Shown here: in pieces, positions 1-12,245 of the stretch
Numbering within the stretch: position 1 is the first letter of the stretch
Layout: each line of letters begins with the position of its first letter
Source of the DNA: Luzula sylvatica
Lineage: Eukaryota > Streptophyta > Magnoliopsida > Poales > Juncaceae
Direction of reading: 5' to 3'
Assembly: GCA_946800325.1 (NCBI GenBank)
Contig: OX326958.1
Location: 4,722,001 to 4,786,000, forward strand
Length of the DNA: 64,000 nt
Program-made: the position numbers and the translations under genes
The notes under the pieces: generated by a model
What the model saw: the letters and a program-made list of their open reading frames with translations, nothing else
Databases searched by the model: none
Told to the model about the DNA's origin: nothing

Positions 1-40
1 ATAATTAGGGCTAATAGGTATTTTAAGATCGAGCTTGTTT
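1..40 (-). pseudogene. 3'-terminal fragment of a second nsLTP gene
   Basis: Read on the minus strand, these 40 bases match the C-terminal coding part of the lipid transfer protein gene at 3122-3604, giving the residues KLDLKIPISPNY. The codon for the seventh conserved cysteine of the intact gene reads Asn here. Homology stops abruptly near base 41, so the rest of the coding region is missing on that side. The copy may continue past the left edge. It looks like the remnant of a tandem duplicate, truncated or interrupted at about base 40. Confidence 0.6.
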
Positions 41-1145
41 ACGGATCATACCTAAATCTTATTTCCTACGAATGACACTTAATAAATTGATTAATAGTAT
101 CGATATTATTTTGAAATAATCAAAACGGAAATTTGAATCAACACGATTAACAGTTAATCTAATGATTCCGCTGACATCATTGAGGATTTTTATCCCACTA
201 CATGCCCTATTTCCATAATTGTATGTGCCCCTCCATATATAGTATTACAATATGCACTCATAAAAATGAATATATCACGTACACAAGTAAATTATATATT
301 CTCCTCTAAAAAGACATATCATACATTATCTTTTACCCGAGGATTGCTAATAATAATTCTTATTTCAAGAGTATTATTGATATTTTAAGATTCTGTAGGT
401 GTACGAATGAAATTATTGTTTAGCACCCGTAGGGAAAACAGAAGAAAACACCCAACAATAATCAGTAAAAGAAAAAAAAAAAAGTAAGGAGATTCATCAA
501 AAATAATAAGTAAAATGAAGAGTGGCTTAAAATTCGAATCAATTAGCTCAAAAAATTAAGATCTAACCCTTCCACGGATTTCCTGGAACACTTTCTTTCA
601 CCAATGCTCTCCATCGACGAAGTATCTTCAGTAACCATCGTCAAGATTCTCTTCCTAGAAAAAAATAAAAACTGAGAGGTGTTTTCCATTGCCATATATC
701 GTCAAGATTCTCTTAGATTTAATCTCGATCTCCTTCTTTGATTCATCGCCATAGATCGGCTCGCCTCGACCTTACCTCGCGTTCGTCACCCTACTGATTC
801 TTCGAGAGAGTGAAAGAAATGGAGAAGATAAGAAGACTTTCGCATTTTGTACGAGCATTCTAGCTAAGAGTCAACGCGAGGATTAATCCTTGCGTCTAAA
901 TACAGGTCGAATGATAAGAATTGAACAGTAGAGTTGAAGGGCGGCGTGAAAGCATGTACATTCAATATTTTCTTTAGAATATATAATACAATATAACTAG
1001 CAAAAACTTGCGAGAGACTTGATGCTTTTTTCTTTTTGGCAAATTATTTTCATCTTCTTTGTTTAATTTTTAATTTTTAATTTATTTTGAGTGTATTGGA
1101 TGAGTTGTTGACGTATTTATTTTAAGGATTTTTTTTTTGGAAAAT
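41..1145. other. Intergenic, no gene recognised
   Basis: AT-rich sequence with one less AT-rich block at about 560-960. A 17-base string (ATCGTCAAGATTCTCTT) occurs twice in that block, at 637-653 and 698-714. No protein family, RNA gene or clear element ends were recognised. Confidence 0.5.
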
Positions 1146-1435
1146 CCTATTGTTCCTCCTCATTTCCCGACCACTTTCATGACGACATCACCCCAGCAAT
1201 TAACACACGATTAACACTCTAATTAACAAGCTGAATTAATGATTAATATGTGATTAATAAAAAAAAACAATATGTTATTAGAGTCTCCACCAATTAGTTA
1301 TTAATTATAAATACTTAAAATTTAATAATTAAGCACTAACCGTTAATTGTAGTTAATAATTAGAATGTTAATTATTCATTATGACATTAAGATGATGTCA
1401 TCATGAAAGTGATAGGGAAATGAGGGGCACGATAG
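1146..1435. mobile_element. Palindromic MITE-like element
   Basis: The left arm (CTCATTTCCC, then CACTTTCATGA, then GACATCA) recurs inverted at the right end (about 1391-1428), with an AT-rich middle made of ATTAAC repeats. The element at 33986-34220 has the same architecture and similar ends (GTGCCCCTCA), so this appears to be a small dispersed family. No exact target duplication could be assigned. Confidence 0.6.
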
Positions 1436-2013
1436 AAGGCCTCTGTTTTTTTTTTTTGGATACTTGTTGTTTTTTCTTTGGGTAGTGATGTATATCCTCC
1501 AGGTATTTTCCCTCAAAAATCTTGATGACGAGAATATGATCTAATACCTTAAAAGTTAACACATAAATACATTATTTAACATTTTAATTTATAATTTGAT
1601 TTTCTTAATTTTTGATTGAAAATTCAATTAAGATGTCAAATCGTGAATTAAAATTTTAAACCATATCCACGTAATCAAGATTTTTGGGAAGAGTGGGAGG
1701 CATGTCCAACATTTTCCTTGCTCTTTTGTGTTGTAAATGAGTTTGTTAGGTATTATTATGCTAGTTTTTTTTTTAGTTTTTATGTTAGAATTTGTTATTT
1801 CCTGTTCACTGAACATAAGATGTTTTGTATAATATTTGTATATTTTAATATTGCGCTTTTGTTTGGCATTTTAAATGTCGTATGAATCATGATCTGGTGA
1901 TTGTTGTATGTTTTTAACAGATTTGTATATATTTTATTTGAGATTGACAATACTTCGAAATTTCAAACTTCACGAGTTTGTTTTATTTTCTGTATTTGTG
2001 TTATGTTTATAAT
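1436..2013. other. Intergenic, no gene recognised
   Basis: AT-rich filler with homopolymer T tracts. The only open frame of note (1628-1816, minus) resembles nothing known. Confidence 0.5.
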
Positions 2014-2320
2014 AAGACAATTCCACTTGATTTAAATGAACTCCATTCAAACCCACAAAAATAAAACAATATACACAATAATAAGCATAAAAAATTCAAT
2101 AATAATAATAAATGATTTCATATGCATTGTTGTAGTATCCAAACATCACAATATTAATTGCATTTATAAGACAATTCCAATTGATATAAATTAAATCCAT
2201 TCAAATCCACAAAAATAAAATAATACACACAATAATAAGCACGAAACATTCAATAATAACAATAAATAATTTCATATGCATTGTTGTATTTTCCAAATAT
2301 CCTAATATTATTGCATTTAT
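2014..2320. repeat. Tandem duplication, 154-bp unit, two copies
   Basis: Copy one (2014-2167) and copy two (2168-2320) align along their whole length. Both begin AAGACAATTCCA, contain CACAAAAATAAAA and TTTCATATGCATTGTTGTA, and end TTGCATTTAT. Scattered substitutions show that the duplication is not recent. It has no coding content. Confidence 0.85.
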
Positions 2321-2727
2321 TCGTTAAACAAATCCTAATCGTAGCCACAATAAGCTATCTGCCTTCTGAACCTGGTACATATTAAAGACAAAAAAAAAAC
2401 AGTCTATGATAGCAGATGCAATTATAATATTCTAGAATAAAATGGAATATTGAACACGAATAACTGGAATGCTTTCAACATTAATCTTACGGGAAATATT
2501 GCACATATCCCCATTTCTTTTTTTAGAATTTTGACGACGTGAATATTTTAATTGAATTTTAATAATAAATTAAGATTATTAAATCATAAATTAAGATATT
2601 AAATTATTATATACTATCCGAATATATGTAAGTTTAAGAATTTGGAAATTGATAGCCCAATTATCCAGTATATATGAGGGCTTATATGGGCTCGCTTGTT
2701 ATTGCAATTCAGAATAATGATATAAAT

Positions 2728-2875
2728 CATGAAAGAATTCATGAATTTTTTCATGAACGGTGACATGGCATTTTGTGGCATTTTGTGATTGGTTGCAATT
2801 TTTACCCAACTTTATTGCAACCAATCACGAGGTGTCACGTCACAATTCATGGAAAAATTCATGGATTCTTTCATG
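2728..2875. mobile_element. Short hairpin MITE
   Basis: The sequence is an imperfect inverted repeat with ends CATGAAAGAATTCATG and its complement, and inner arms GATTGGTTGCAA / TTGCAACCAATC. Folded, it forms one long hairpin. The string TTGCAATTCAGA occurs on both sides (about 2703 and 2891), a few bases outside the arms. Confidence 0.65.
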
Positions 2876-3121
2876 GCTTCTATCATTACTCTTGCAATTC
2901 AGATTCAATAGCCTATAATATATTGGCATATATTCATTCATATGATATCATAATAATACTCATAATTCAGATTAAAATTCCACACACAAACACAAAGGAC
3001 ATTCGAAAATTAAACTCATGCACCAAAAAAAGAAAATATTTATTTATGCCATAAATGATAGTAGCAATGCCTCGAGCACAACTTTCTTCATTCCATGATT
3101 TTATTTCTCCAGATCTTAATT

Positions 3122-3604
3122 TTAAGATATCCTGAAAAGAAAAATCCACAAAGAACACCACAATATTACACTCCCTAATTTGAGATAGATTATGGAGCGA
3201 AGATTAAAAAAAACTCACGAGTCGCAGTTATAATTAGGGCTAATAGGAATGTTAAGATCGAGCTTGCACAACGAGGGAAGAACTTGCGCCCTCTCAGGCC
3301 TGACTCCAAAAGACGGGCCCGATTGTTCGAGACACATGCACAATGATTTCCTCATGGCTTTTGTCGAGGCCATTTGATTTAAGGACTTCGCACTGTCGCA
3401 ACACCTCTGGTCAGGCTGCTCGGCTCCGGTCCCTAAAAGAAACGTCCCGCACGGAACCAGTGCGTTTACTGCATCGCTGCATGAGAACGATGATGATTGA
3501 TCTGCGATAACTTGGTCATGGCTTGTGATTATGGATAGTGTTAATAATGTGGTGATTATGATGGATATGAGGAAGTTCAAATTTTTAGGGTTTGTGAGAG
3601 CCAT
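3122..3604 (-). CDS. Type I non-specific lipid transfer protein (nsLTP)
   Basis: Small secreted lipid-binding protein that carries acyl lipids in the cell wall and cuticle. Exons are 3604-3219 and 3131-3122, giving 131 residues. An N-terminal hydrophobic signal peptide (residues about 8-30) precedes the eight-cysteine motif C-X9-C-X15-CC-X19-CXC-X21-C-X13-C, the type I spacing. The first exon ends at a GTGAGT donor two bases into the last Ser codon. An 87-bp intron follows, and a 10-base exon supplies Ile-Ser-stop. Type I nsLTP genes usually carry a single intron just before the stop, which supports this model. An in-frame Met 23 codons upstream was rejected because it would put a polar stretch before the signal peptide. 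The 5' leader holds a GA run. A decayed second copy is at the left edge of the window. Confidence 0.93.
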
Positions 3605-5123
3605 TGTGTGGTATGATGGATGGAGATAATTAGGGTTGAGAGAGAGAGAGTATTTGTAATGGAGAGGGGTCAAGGTGGTGGATGTAGTTTTAATGAAATT
3701 AAGTTAATTGAATATAGGTTTCTTTTTTGAGAAAAGGAAGTTGTTTGGTTTCAAAAACAAGGTAAAATTCATTTGAAATATATTCTATCCTGATTTTTCA
3801 TTCCATTGGGGCCTTCTTGTTTTGTCGTTAATATTTTCTCAGATTCTAAAGGAACCTTTTGGTTGGAGTTTTGAAGTTAGTCTGTCCGGGATGAGATAAT
3901 AAACTAAGGTAATAGATGTCAAATACAAAAACAAAATGTATATTGAAATATTGAAATTACACAAAAAAAAATTGGGGGACCAAATAATAAATTTTACATT
4001 ATTAGACTGATAACATAAATCAAATCACTAACTATATATAATGTTTGGCGAAAATTTTGGAGGTACCAAGGTCCCCCCGGCCCCCTACATAGATCTAGGG
4101 ATGGACAAACACTTCGATTTTGTCGAATTCGGTTTAATCGGTTCAGTTTTTCGGTTGATTCAGTTCGATTCGATTGAAAAATTGATATTTTTGATTTATT
4201 CGGATCGGTTCAGTTCGGTTTTGGTGTTTTGTAAACCGAATCGATCAAATTTTACAATTTATTTTTCACATTTTTCCATTATGTTAGTTAGAAAGATCAT
4301 ATTATAATATTACAAATAATGTAATTATATCTTATATGATTTGTTTATATATTTTTGTTAAATAAAATATAATATTTAAAACTAAAAAAACGAGTAAATT
4401 GAGAAGGTTCGGTGGTTCCAATTCCAATTGATGGATCTTTTATATTTGATGTTTAAAAATGTCATTTTTCATCATTTCATTATCAAACACTTTTGAGAGA
4501 ACAAGAAATAGGAATCAATTAACTTGAATGTTTCTCGTCGGTTTCAATTAATTTGATGTTTGGACATTTTTGGATGGGCGATTTCATTTTCTTTATATAA
4601 ATTTTAAACAAATTTTCACAAAAGAATTTAAGAATATCATTTTCCAATAAGAAATGTTTTGCTTGAATATTTTTCTAATCGAAGATTTTATTTTACTTTC
4701 TTTGCGAGAATCATTGAAATTGCACATTTTATAACTCAATAATTAAAATAATCTATTTTTGTTTCCATTTATTTCAAAAGATTAGAAATATAGAATGTCA
4801 CGGAACTTATATATTTAACAGTTCCTAAGAAATCTTGTGTTTAAATTCAATAATACAAATTTCCATCTAATTTACAAGTCTTATAATTAGACATGATATA
4901 ATATATAAACTCAATTTGCCAACTTTATCAAAGATATTTTACATCATTTCTACAAGTATGAAAACAACAATAATTTACTCTCAAAAGTCAAACCACTAGC
5001 CTCGAAATAAAATTATACAAGGCAACAAAAGAAATCAATAAATAGGTTAACAAATTCAAAAATATAAAAATAAAAAAGATAAATTCGAAAAAGAATAAAT
5101 GTTAACACTTTCAAAATTTTAAA
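3605..5123. other. Intergenic between nsLTP and ZW10
   Basis: About 4096-4440 is a decayed element that starts like a hAT end (AGGGATGGACAAA) and is full of TTCGGTT/GGTTCAGT motifs. The remainder is AT-rich. The short open frame at 4041-4307 is a by-product of these motifs. No gene was recognised. Confidence 0.5.
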
Positions 5124-5444
5124 CTAAGACTCTGCACCGTTTTCAATCCTCCATAAACACTCTTCTCTCAGGGGCGATTCCGCAAATATTGCTTTAATAA
5201 AATTCACCACCTACAAAATTAAATTTTAACCCTAAATAAGCAAACTTCACCCACCATTATTAAATGTTTGCATCTAATTTTCATCCTTTTCAGTTTTACA
5301 TTAATTATACAATTTCACATATACCCCTGCAAAATTTGAATAAATCATATATACCCTTACCTCGTGCGATGTGAAACCACACTGAACCAATTCTCCTTCG
5401 TCCCATGCCGAAATTATCGCCTTCAACGACATATCAAACAAGTC

Positions 5445-5478
<34 letters not shown>

Positions 5479-8412
5479 TTAAAATCAAGCAAATATAAAA
5501 AACTCTAAAATTAAAATTAAAATATTTACCCGCTAATTTGCATAATTTCTTCAAAGAGGGAATAATCTCATCGAGGCTTCTAGAAGATTTATCTTTCTTA
5601 TCAAATGTTTTCGTTATCGATTCGAACAACGAAGTCATGTTCTCCATCGCCAAGTGTATGAGCCCTTGCAACTGTAAATAAAATATTATTTTAATTTCTG
5701 GAAGGATAAAAATGATATTTTAAGTTTTTAGAGGGGCAGACCTGTAAGGTTTCGTCGGCGGCGATATCATCCAAGAGTAGCATATCGGATGTAATTTTGG
5801 AGAAAACAAAATCCATTATGGTTATCATGCTTCTTCTATATGTTAAACCCCCCATTAATGGCTCCCACATTATTCTCACCTTCTCCAAGTTAAACACGAC
5901 CTGTGAAATATTAAAAAGAACATAAATGCCCCTGTTAATATTGTAGGGGTATGATTGTAATTTTGACAAGATAAATAAACCTGTTCTATGCTGAATTTTG
6001 CGGATTCGTATTGTTGTGTTAAGTGTGTGTTTTGAAATGAACCCGCTCCATTTATAGCCTGATTAAAAATGCAATTTCGTTATGAGAGAGAAAGTGGAGA
6101 GAGAAAGAGAAGAGGATTGAAACCTGTTTTAAAATGGCAAGAACTAGTTGAATTTGTGTTTGTAATATATCCTCTGACATTTCATAAAAAATCGGAGCTA
6201 AATCCACAAACGTAGCGTGATTTTTTAACCCGCTTGGAAAATCGGCACGATACTGCAAAAAAAAATAATATACCGTTTTAAGTCTCGATATACCGTTTTT
6301 AGTGTCGAATCAATATACCTGAAAAGCAAGTCCAAGAATTTCTTGCGATAAATAGTAGAAATCATTGTGAACAATTATCGCCACTTGGTTAATGGTCATG
6401 ATCTGCTTCTCTAACTTCGAGTACGAAAAAATATTTTTGATAAATAAAAGGATATAATTTGAGTATAAAATAGTATATTGAAATTTCGAATGAAATAAAC
6501 CTTTGGAGGAATAATGGCTTTGTATAAAAATAAAACGTCTCTAGCAGCATTGTAATACTCCTTGGCCACTCGAGAAGAAGACAAACAAGAATCCTGCACT
6601 GAAATTTCAAAATTAATTATCAAAAATCATTTAAAAAAATATATATAAATGTTCAATTTATACGAAACGTACTCTAAGAGCTTCATGAACCAGATTCATG
6701 AGTTGAAATGCTGATTTCGACACGTAACATTTGCCTTGTTGAAATAGTATATCCACAATATTATCTGAAGACTATAAATAATAATTTCGTGTCAATAAAG
6801 AAATAAAGTAATTTCAATATTTAATTTAGAGTATTTATCTTACAGGAGAATCGGTGTAATTATAGTCTTTTAATATGTTTCGAGCCTTCACCAAAATTTC
6901 GTTTCGTTTTTTCGAAGCAAAATGGACTTCTACATTATCGACATATTGGGTTAATTTTCTATTATTTTTATCGTCTGAAATAAAACCCAATTTTGTCAAA
7001 TCGTCTTCAAATTCGGAGGTGTTTTTCATTATATCTTGAAAATCCACCAGTTTCGAAGCCACGTCAGGAATTGCCTGAAATTTCAAAAATAATCGAGGTA
7101 AAAAATTATGGTTAATTTTGCAACATTATGAAATAATTAGAACAAACCTTTGAGAGGAAATTAGAAATAATAAGATCAGATATTCTTGACCAAGTTAACT
7201 TCGCAAAGAATTGCATCCAATTATTTTTCTCTAAACAAATATATTTTCTTATGAATTTCAATATCTCAATAATTCTTGAATAAAGAACCGAACCATCTTC
7301 ATAATCCTATACAAAACATAAGTACATGAATTCCATATTAACAATAGGATTATTTTAATAAAATAATTTAAAAAAAATTGAATTAGTTACCTTAATTTCT
7401 GAAGGATTAATGATAAGAATTAATTCATTAGAATCATTATTATTAGCTTCAGAAATAGTGATTGATAAATTTCTTATAACTGGAGAAACTACGTGCTTTA
7501 TTATCAAATCGGCCACTTTTGCCATTCCATAATCTAGAACACCAATTATCTGCAATAAAATAATAAAGAAATAGTTACAAGTATCAACTGGTACGGTTAA
7601 ACCGATAGAAAATCGAAATAAAATTCATATACTAACCTCAAGAGATTGAAAAGAAATAGAAAGCTCGATTCTTTTAATACTTCCACAAGAAGAACTAACA
7701 ATTAGCTTTCTCTTCTCATCATCGAATTTGATGCATTCCTCCACATTCTTTGCGAGAATCAATTGCAACTAGAAATCAAATCAAAATTTAAAATTTCAAT
7801 TCCCAAATCAATATCTATCACAATGGAAGAATGACAATACAAAATCCATGGAAAGAAACTGACCTCGTCGAAGCAATCTCTCAACTCTTTTCTGAGCAAT
7901 TCAAACACTGCAGGTTCTCCATCCTCTATTTCCTCAATAAAGAACTCACCTTTCAGTTCTTTCACACTTAACGAAGCATCCAAAACCTTCCCCTCCCTTG
8001 CCCCGTCTCTCACAGCCCGAATCCGGTCAAGGAACTCGGAAATCTGTTCAACAATGGCAAGTGACTCTTTCTTCTCCACAAGCTCTTTCCTCGCGGATAC
8101 GATCTGATCAGCAAGTGAACGAATCTCGACGTCGAGGGGAGGGTTGGACAGGAGATCAAGGGCAGAGTTGAGGGAGGAGGAGAGAGTAGCGGACGACGAG
8201 GCAGCGAGGGAAGCATTGGAGAGAGCGAGAGAGAGTGAGTGATGGTTAGAGAGAAGATAGGACCGAGCGCGAGATTTAAGCCGAGAGGAGTGGATTTGAA
8301 GCCGGTCAATGAGGAGGCGAAGATCTGGTGCAGAGAGTGGGGCAGAGGGATCGAGATCGCCGGCGGTCGAGAGGAGATCACGAACGTCGACCGTGGTTGG
8401 GAGGACGGCCAT
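5124..8412 (-). CDS. ZW10: Centromere/kinetochore and vesicle-tethering protein ZW10
   Basis: ZW10 is a subunit of the Dsl1/NRZ tethering complex at the ER and, in animals, of the RZZ kinetochore complex. Fourteen exons were resolved, all with GT..AG introns and consistent phase: 8412-7864, 7768-7637, 7549-7391, 7306-7148, 7074-6844, 6771-6673, 6593-6501, 6414-6319, 6252-6124, 6058-5981, 5900-5742, 5671-5530, 5443-5361, 5210-5124. The product is 731 residues, close to the roughly 740 of Arabidopsis ZW10. Recognisable blocks include PLSAPDLRLLIDRL near the N-terminus, IIGVLDYGMAK, VEVHFASKK, VRIMWEPL, LLLDDIAADET and the C-terminal SPLREECLWRIE. Exons 2 to 11 are phase 0; only the junction between exons 12 and 13 is phase 1. 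The acceptor of exon 13 lies inside a CT/GA microsatellite (5448-5476), so its length could affect splicing. The gene looks intact. Confidence 0.95.
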
Positions 8413-8893
8413 GGCTTCTGAATTCGGGCTAGGTGACCCGTTAAGAAAGGAAGAAGCTGTGCCTGTTTCTGCTTGAAGTTATTTTGGTATAGAATCCTTC
8501 AACTATAATTCAACAAAATTAATCCTCAATTAACACTAATTAAGCTATATCTAACCTTAACATTCCTGAAATTTAAAGTAATTGCAGCGCCGATTTGTAA
8601 TAGATTTCAGCACAACATTCTCTGTCGAAATTAAAGCTAAGAACAAATAGAAAGTATACTTAAAATCAGGGAATTGCTACATGAATACCACAATGCTGAT
8701 TTTAAGTATCCTGATAGAGAGTATACATATCAATCAATTAATCAATTAATACTCTACTACTTGCAACTAATAGATCTCAGTATCCATCAGAGAGAGAGAG
8801 AGAGAGAGAGAGACTCACCATTACAAATGAAGAAAACTTGCGAGAGAGGGAGATGAAGAAAACCAGCGCCAAGAAGCTACGATGCCAGCGCCA

Positions 8894-8934
<41 letters not shown>

Positions 8935-9346
8935 AGGGTGCCAACGCCAAGAAGAAGCTAAGGAGAGAGAGACGGCGCCAAGGACTTTGCTATGTTTTCC
9001 GGCTTTTTTGCGAGACAACAAATGAGGGAAAAGAGGCACGAGGGACACGGAAATGGAAATTGAAGTTCTCTCTTCACCCAACACTCAGCCTTATCCCGGA
9101 AATGATTATCTTTTCTTGTGTTTTCCAGGTAAATACCGTGAATCAAACGGCCCCTATATCGTATTTCTTAAAAACGCCTTGCATAACTCCATGACAACTC
9201 TAAGGGGTCTTGATTTCCCGGATTTTGATAAAACTAGAAGTCCATTTCTTATTCTTAGGCTTTTTTATTTTTTCTCAGAGGCCTCGTGATCGAAAATAAT
9301 GACCAATTGTTGTTCTAATTATCAGTCCAAATGCAAATTACTTATA
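8413..9346. other. Upstream region of ZW10 with GA microsatellites
   Basis: This should contain the ZW10 promoter and leader. It holds two long AG runs (about 8789-8812 and 8896-8931), separated by several copies of GCGCCAAG. No coding sequence was recognised; open frames across the GA runs are low-complexity artefacts. Confidence 0.55.
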
Positions 9347-9375
9347 CTAGTTTTATTCCCGCACAATTGCGCGGG
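9347..9375 (-). mobile_element. Helitron-like 3' terminus
   Basis: On the minus strand the sequence reads a GC-rich hairpin (CCCGCGCAATTGTGCGGG, 9375-9358), then AATAAAA, then CTAG followed by T. A subterminal hairpin a few bases before a CTRR end, inserted ahead of a host T, is the 3' signature of Helitrons. The 5' end could not be located. It differs from the Helitron-like family at 11085, 13228 and 54714. Confidence 0.55.
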
Positions 9376-9465
9376 ACAACATATCTATTTTTTTACATGT
9401 TTTTTATATAATTATTTAAATAAAATTAACGCGTGTGCGAATTAACGCACGTGTGTTTGAACTAA

Positions 9466-9654
9466 ATTAATCTAATCATGACATATTTGCAAATATCATG
9501 ATGTCAATAGATGCATAAGGTTCATGAAATTAGTCTATCACGGATATTATTTTCTTATATAATTTGTATAAATAGCATTTGTTCAGGTGCTTTTAAAATC
9601 GATTAATATAATCATGACATATTCGCAAATATATTTGATGTCAATAGATGCATT
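9466..9654. repeat. Direct repeat, about 52 bp, two copies
   Basis: The stretches 9466-9517 and 9602-9654 share AATCATGACATATT, GCAAATAT and GATGTCAATAGATGCAT in the same order, 136 bases apart. Nothing coding lies between them. Confidence 0.75.
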
Positions 9655-9759
9655 ATAGTTACGATTCATTAAAGAATCGCAACGTGTCATATGGATACAA
9701 CGGACAAATGACATTTTTTTATGAATACTCGCATAAATTTGAGGTTACAAAATTTCATA

Positions 9760-10275
9760 TATACCCGTGCAAAATGAGCAAATACAAAAAAAATTGAAAA
9801 GCAAAAAAAGGACCAAAAGGGAAAAAATTGGGTAAAAAGAAAAATTACAAAAAAAAAATTTGAACTTACAAAATTGCATACATAACCCTGCCCAATGAGC
9901 AAATTAAAACAAATTGAAAAATAGGGAAAAATGATCAAAATGTAAAAAATGACCAAAATGTAAAAAAAAAAGACCAAAATGTAGAATAGGAAAAAAGGAC
10001 CAAAATATAAATAAAAAATTTAAAAAATAGGAAAAAAGAATCAAAATGTAAAAAATGACCAAAGTGTAAAAAAATGATCAAAATGTAAAAAATGACCAAA
10101 ATGTAGAATAGAAAAAATATCAACATATAAAAAAGGACCAAAATGTAAATAAAAAAATATAAAATAGGAAAAAATGACCAAAATATAAAAAAGTACCAAA
10201 ATGTAAAATAAGAAAAAAAATAAAAAAATACCAAAATATAAATAAAAAAGAACCAAAATGTACATATAAAAAAAG
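9760..10275. repeat. Degenerate A-rich minisatellite
   Basis: Dozens of imperfect copies of GACCAAAATGTAAAAAA with variable A runs fill this stretch. A larger unit, beginning near CCCTGC/CCGTGC and AATGAGCAAAT, is duplicated at about 9765 and 9885. The long minus-strand open frames (9687-9977, 9935-10288, 10041-10304), rich in Phe, Ile and Leu, are translations of the repeat and not genes. Confidence 0.85.
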
Positions 10276-11084
10276 GGGTAAAAGCCAAAGCTACCCCCTG
10301 TCACGGGGATAGCATTATAATAACTATAATATATTTATATATCGGTTTCGTAATGCTAGCTAAATCCTTATCTAGGAATTGACGGAGATCCAAACCGGAC
10401 AGGAAGCACTAGCAATCTAGCATAGTCTCGAATTTTGTCTAGAAAAAGAATTTGGCCTTTCCAGTAGTTGCCGATCGGAGCCTCATTTATAAGTTGACAC
10501 AAGGGAAATGACACGTATGCTCTGTGAGAGCTTCGTAACATATTGGGGCTGGCAATCGAAAATCTTGGGTGTGGGGGTGGGACGTAGGGCGGGGGGAGGC
10601 GGACTATTCAAATATCACAATTGTGTGTGTGTGTGTGTGGTGGTGGTGGTGGTGGGGGGGGGGGGGGGGGGGGGGATATAGAATATTGTTTTCCAAAAAT
10701 ATGTGTGTTTTGAATATTTAAATTAAGTTCTATCGCATACATTTTAAATTTAATTTAATGTTTAATACTTTTTATTATTTATTTTTTATTACATAATATG
10801 TCGACTAATACGAGTTTTATGATATTTGTTGGTACATAATTTTCGTCACTCGTAATAGTTGTATTCACATATGTACAATTACAAAAAATACAATGCATTT
10901 ATATTTGCTAAGTTTGAAAGCTCTCGAGCAAATGTGCGAGGGGTTTTTCTAATAAGGACTGAGTCGCAACGAGCCACTACGACATTTGGCAAATACAAGG
11001 GAGCAAGTCACTTCTAACGTTCCTCCTTGCGTACACCAAGATCCATAAATAGCGAACTAACGTTCTTCTTGATTCAGGAAAGGA
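10276..11084. other. Intergenic with compound GT/GGT/G microsatellite
   Basis: At about 10621-10675 a (GT)n run passes into (GGT)n and then a run of G. The flanks are anonymous. A block at 10930-11070 has less AT than its surroundings but no recognised coding content. Confidence 0.6.
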
Positions 11085-11639
11085 ATTCTCCCCTCCCATT
11101 AATTTTTGAATACTAGAGATATGGTGAGGCCACGTCATCCTGGGACTGTTCATCGATACTGTTACTGTTCATCGTTGTACTGTTCATCTCGTTACTGTTC
11201 ACTCCGGTACTGTTCATTTTTTTTTATTTTTTTTGGATTTTATTTTATTTTATTTGACATATGTCTTGTGTTCTAAATAAAATATTTGAATTTTTCATCG
11301 TATTAATAAATATAATTGACATATGTCTTGTGTTCTAAATAAAATATTTGGATTTTTCATCGTATTAATAAAAATAATTTGTATACTATAATTTTACTGT
11401 TAACAAAATACTATTCACACAAATACTTTTTGTTAGCCTGAGCTGGTATTATTATTTTTTTTGGCTTATTATAACAGTTTTGATTGGTACCAAGCTGCGT
11501 TTTTTGTTCTTATTATAATATTTTTGATTCGTACCAATTCTAAATATATCAAATAATATATAAAATTATTACTTTTGCTTATTATATTATTTCTTATCAA
11601 ATAATATACCCCGCAGCGAAGCGCGAGATATTGTCCTAG
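11085..11639 (+). mobile_element. Non-autonomous Helitron-like element, copy A
   Basis: The element begins ATTCTCCCCTCCCATTAAT. It carries a cluster of four TACTGTTCA-type octamers near 11155-11220, and ends with a GC-rich hairpin (CCCCGCAGCGAAGCGCG), ATATTGTC and CTAG before a host T. Copies B (13228-13755) and C (54714-55290) share these ends and the internal order. The absence of terminal inverted repeats and the hairpin-CTAG end point to a Helitron; the exact 5' base is uncertain. Confidence 0.65.
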
Positions 11640-11999
11640 TTATTATAATATAGCTAGGAAAAAGAGTTAGTTTCATTACTGACATATGTGCGCATATCCT
11701 TACTCGCGTATATGGACGTCAATTTAGCAAGACATCTTCTAAAGAAAAGAGTGTTTATATCCCCACATAAGATTCAGAAGAGGAATTTGACATTGAACCA
11801 ATGGATTTGTATACAAGAGGGGATTTACTATGCCTCCACAAATTATGTAGTTCATTCTCTATGCGTATTTCAAAGAGAGTTAGTGGAATTAATTAATAAC
11901 TCGATAAACACCAAAATTATGTGTAAAAATAAATTAATAATTAATTAGTATTTACTTTTATTTGTTAATTGGATTGTTAATCACCAACTAACCCTACTC

Positions 12000-12226
12000 A
12001 GCCAACTAGAGTTAGCCTAGTTGGTCACACCTCTTGGCTAGGGAGCGAGAGGTGTGGGGTTCGATTCCCGGCGGAGACACTGGATTATAGATTAAATGTC
12101 AAATAAGTGAATAGAGTGTGTGGCCTACGGGTTTGTAATAAAAAAAAATAAAAAAATAAAAAAGAGATTGTGTTTGGAAGGGGGACTTTGAGCCCTCTCC
12201 GAATTTACTCAAAAAAAAAAAAAAAA
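12000..12226 (+). mobile_element. tRNA-derived SINE, copy 1
   Basis: A Pol III A box (TTAGCCTAGTTGG, about 12013) and B box (GGTTCGATTCC, about 12058) are followed by a tRNA-unrelated body and a terminal poly(A) run. A perfect 14-bp target duplication, AACTAACCCTACTC, flanks it at 11986-11999 and 12227-12240. The head and body resemble the SINE at 20658-20879, so both belong to one family or closely related families. Confidence 0.88.
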
Positions 12227-12245
12227 AACTAACCCTACTCGAAAT

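Noticed and set aside
3605..3673. Upstream Met of the nsLTP frame (23 codons earlier)
   Set aside because: It would place a polar stretch before the signal peptide and includes the GA-rich leader; MALTN gives a standard secretion signal.
8010..8421. Overlapping frames in both directions at the start of ZW10
   Set aside because: Alternative-frame shadows of ZW10 exon 1, whose own frame matches the family throughout.
9687..10304. Long minus-strand frames rich in Phe, Ile, Leu and Tyr
   Set aside because: They translate a degenerate A-rich minisatellite; several frames are open at once and none resembles a protein.
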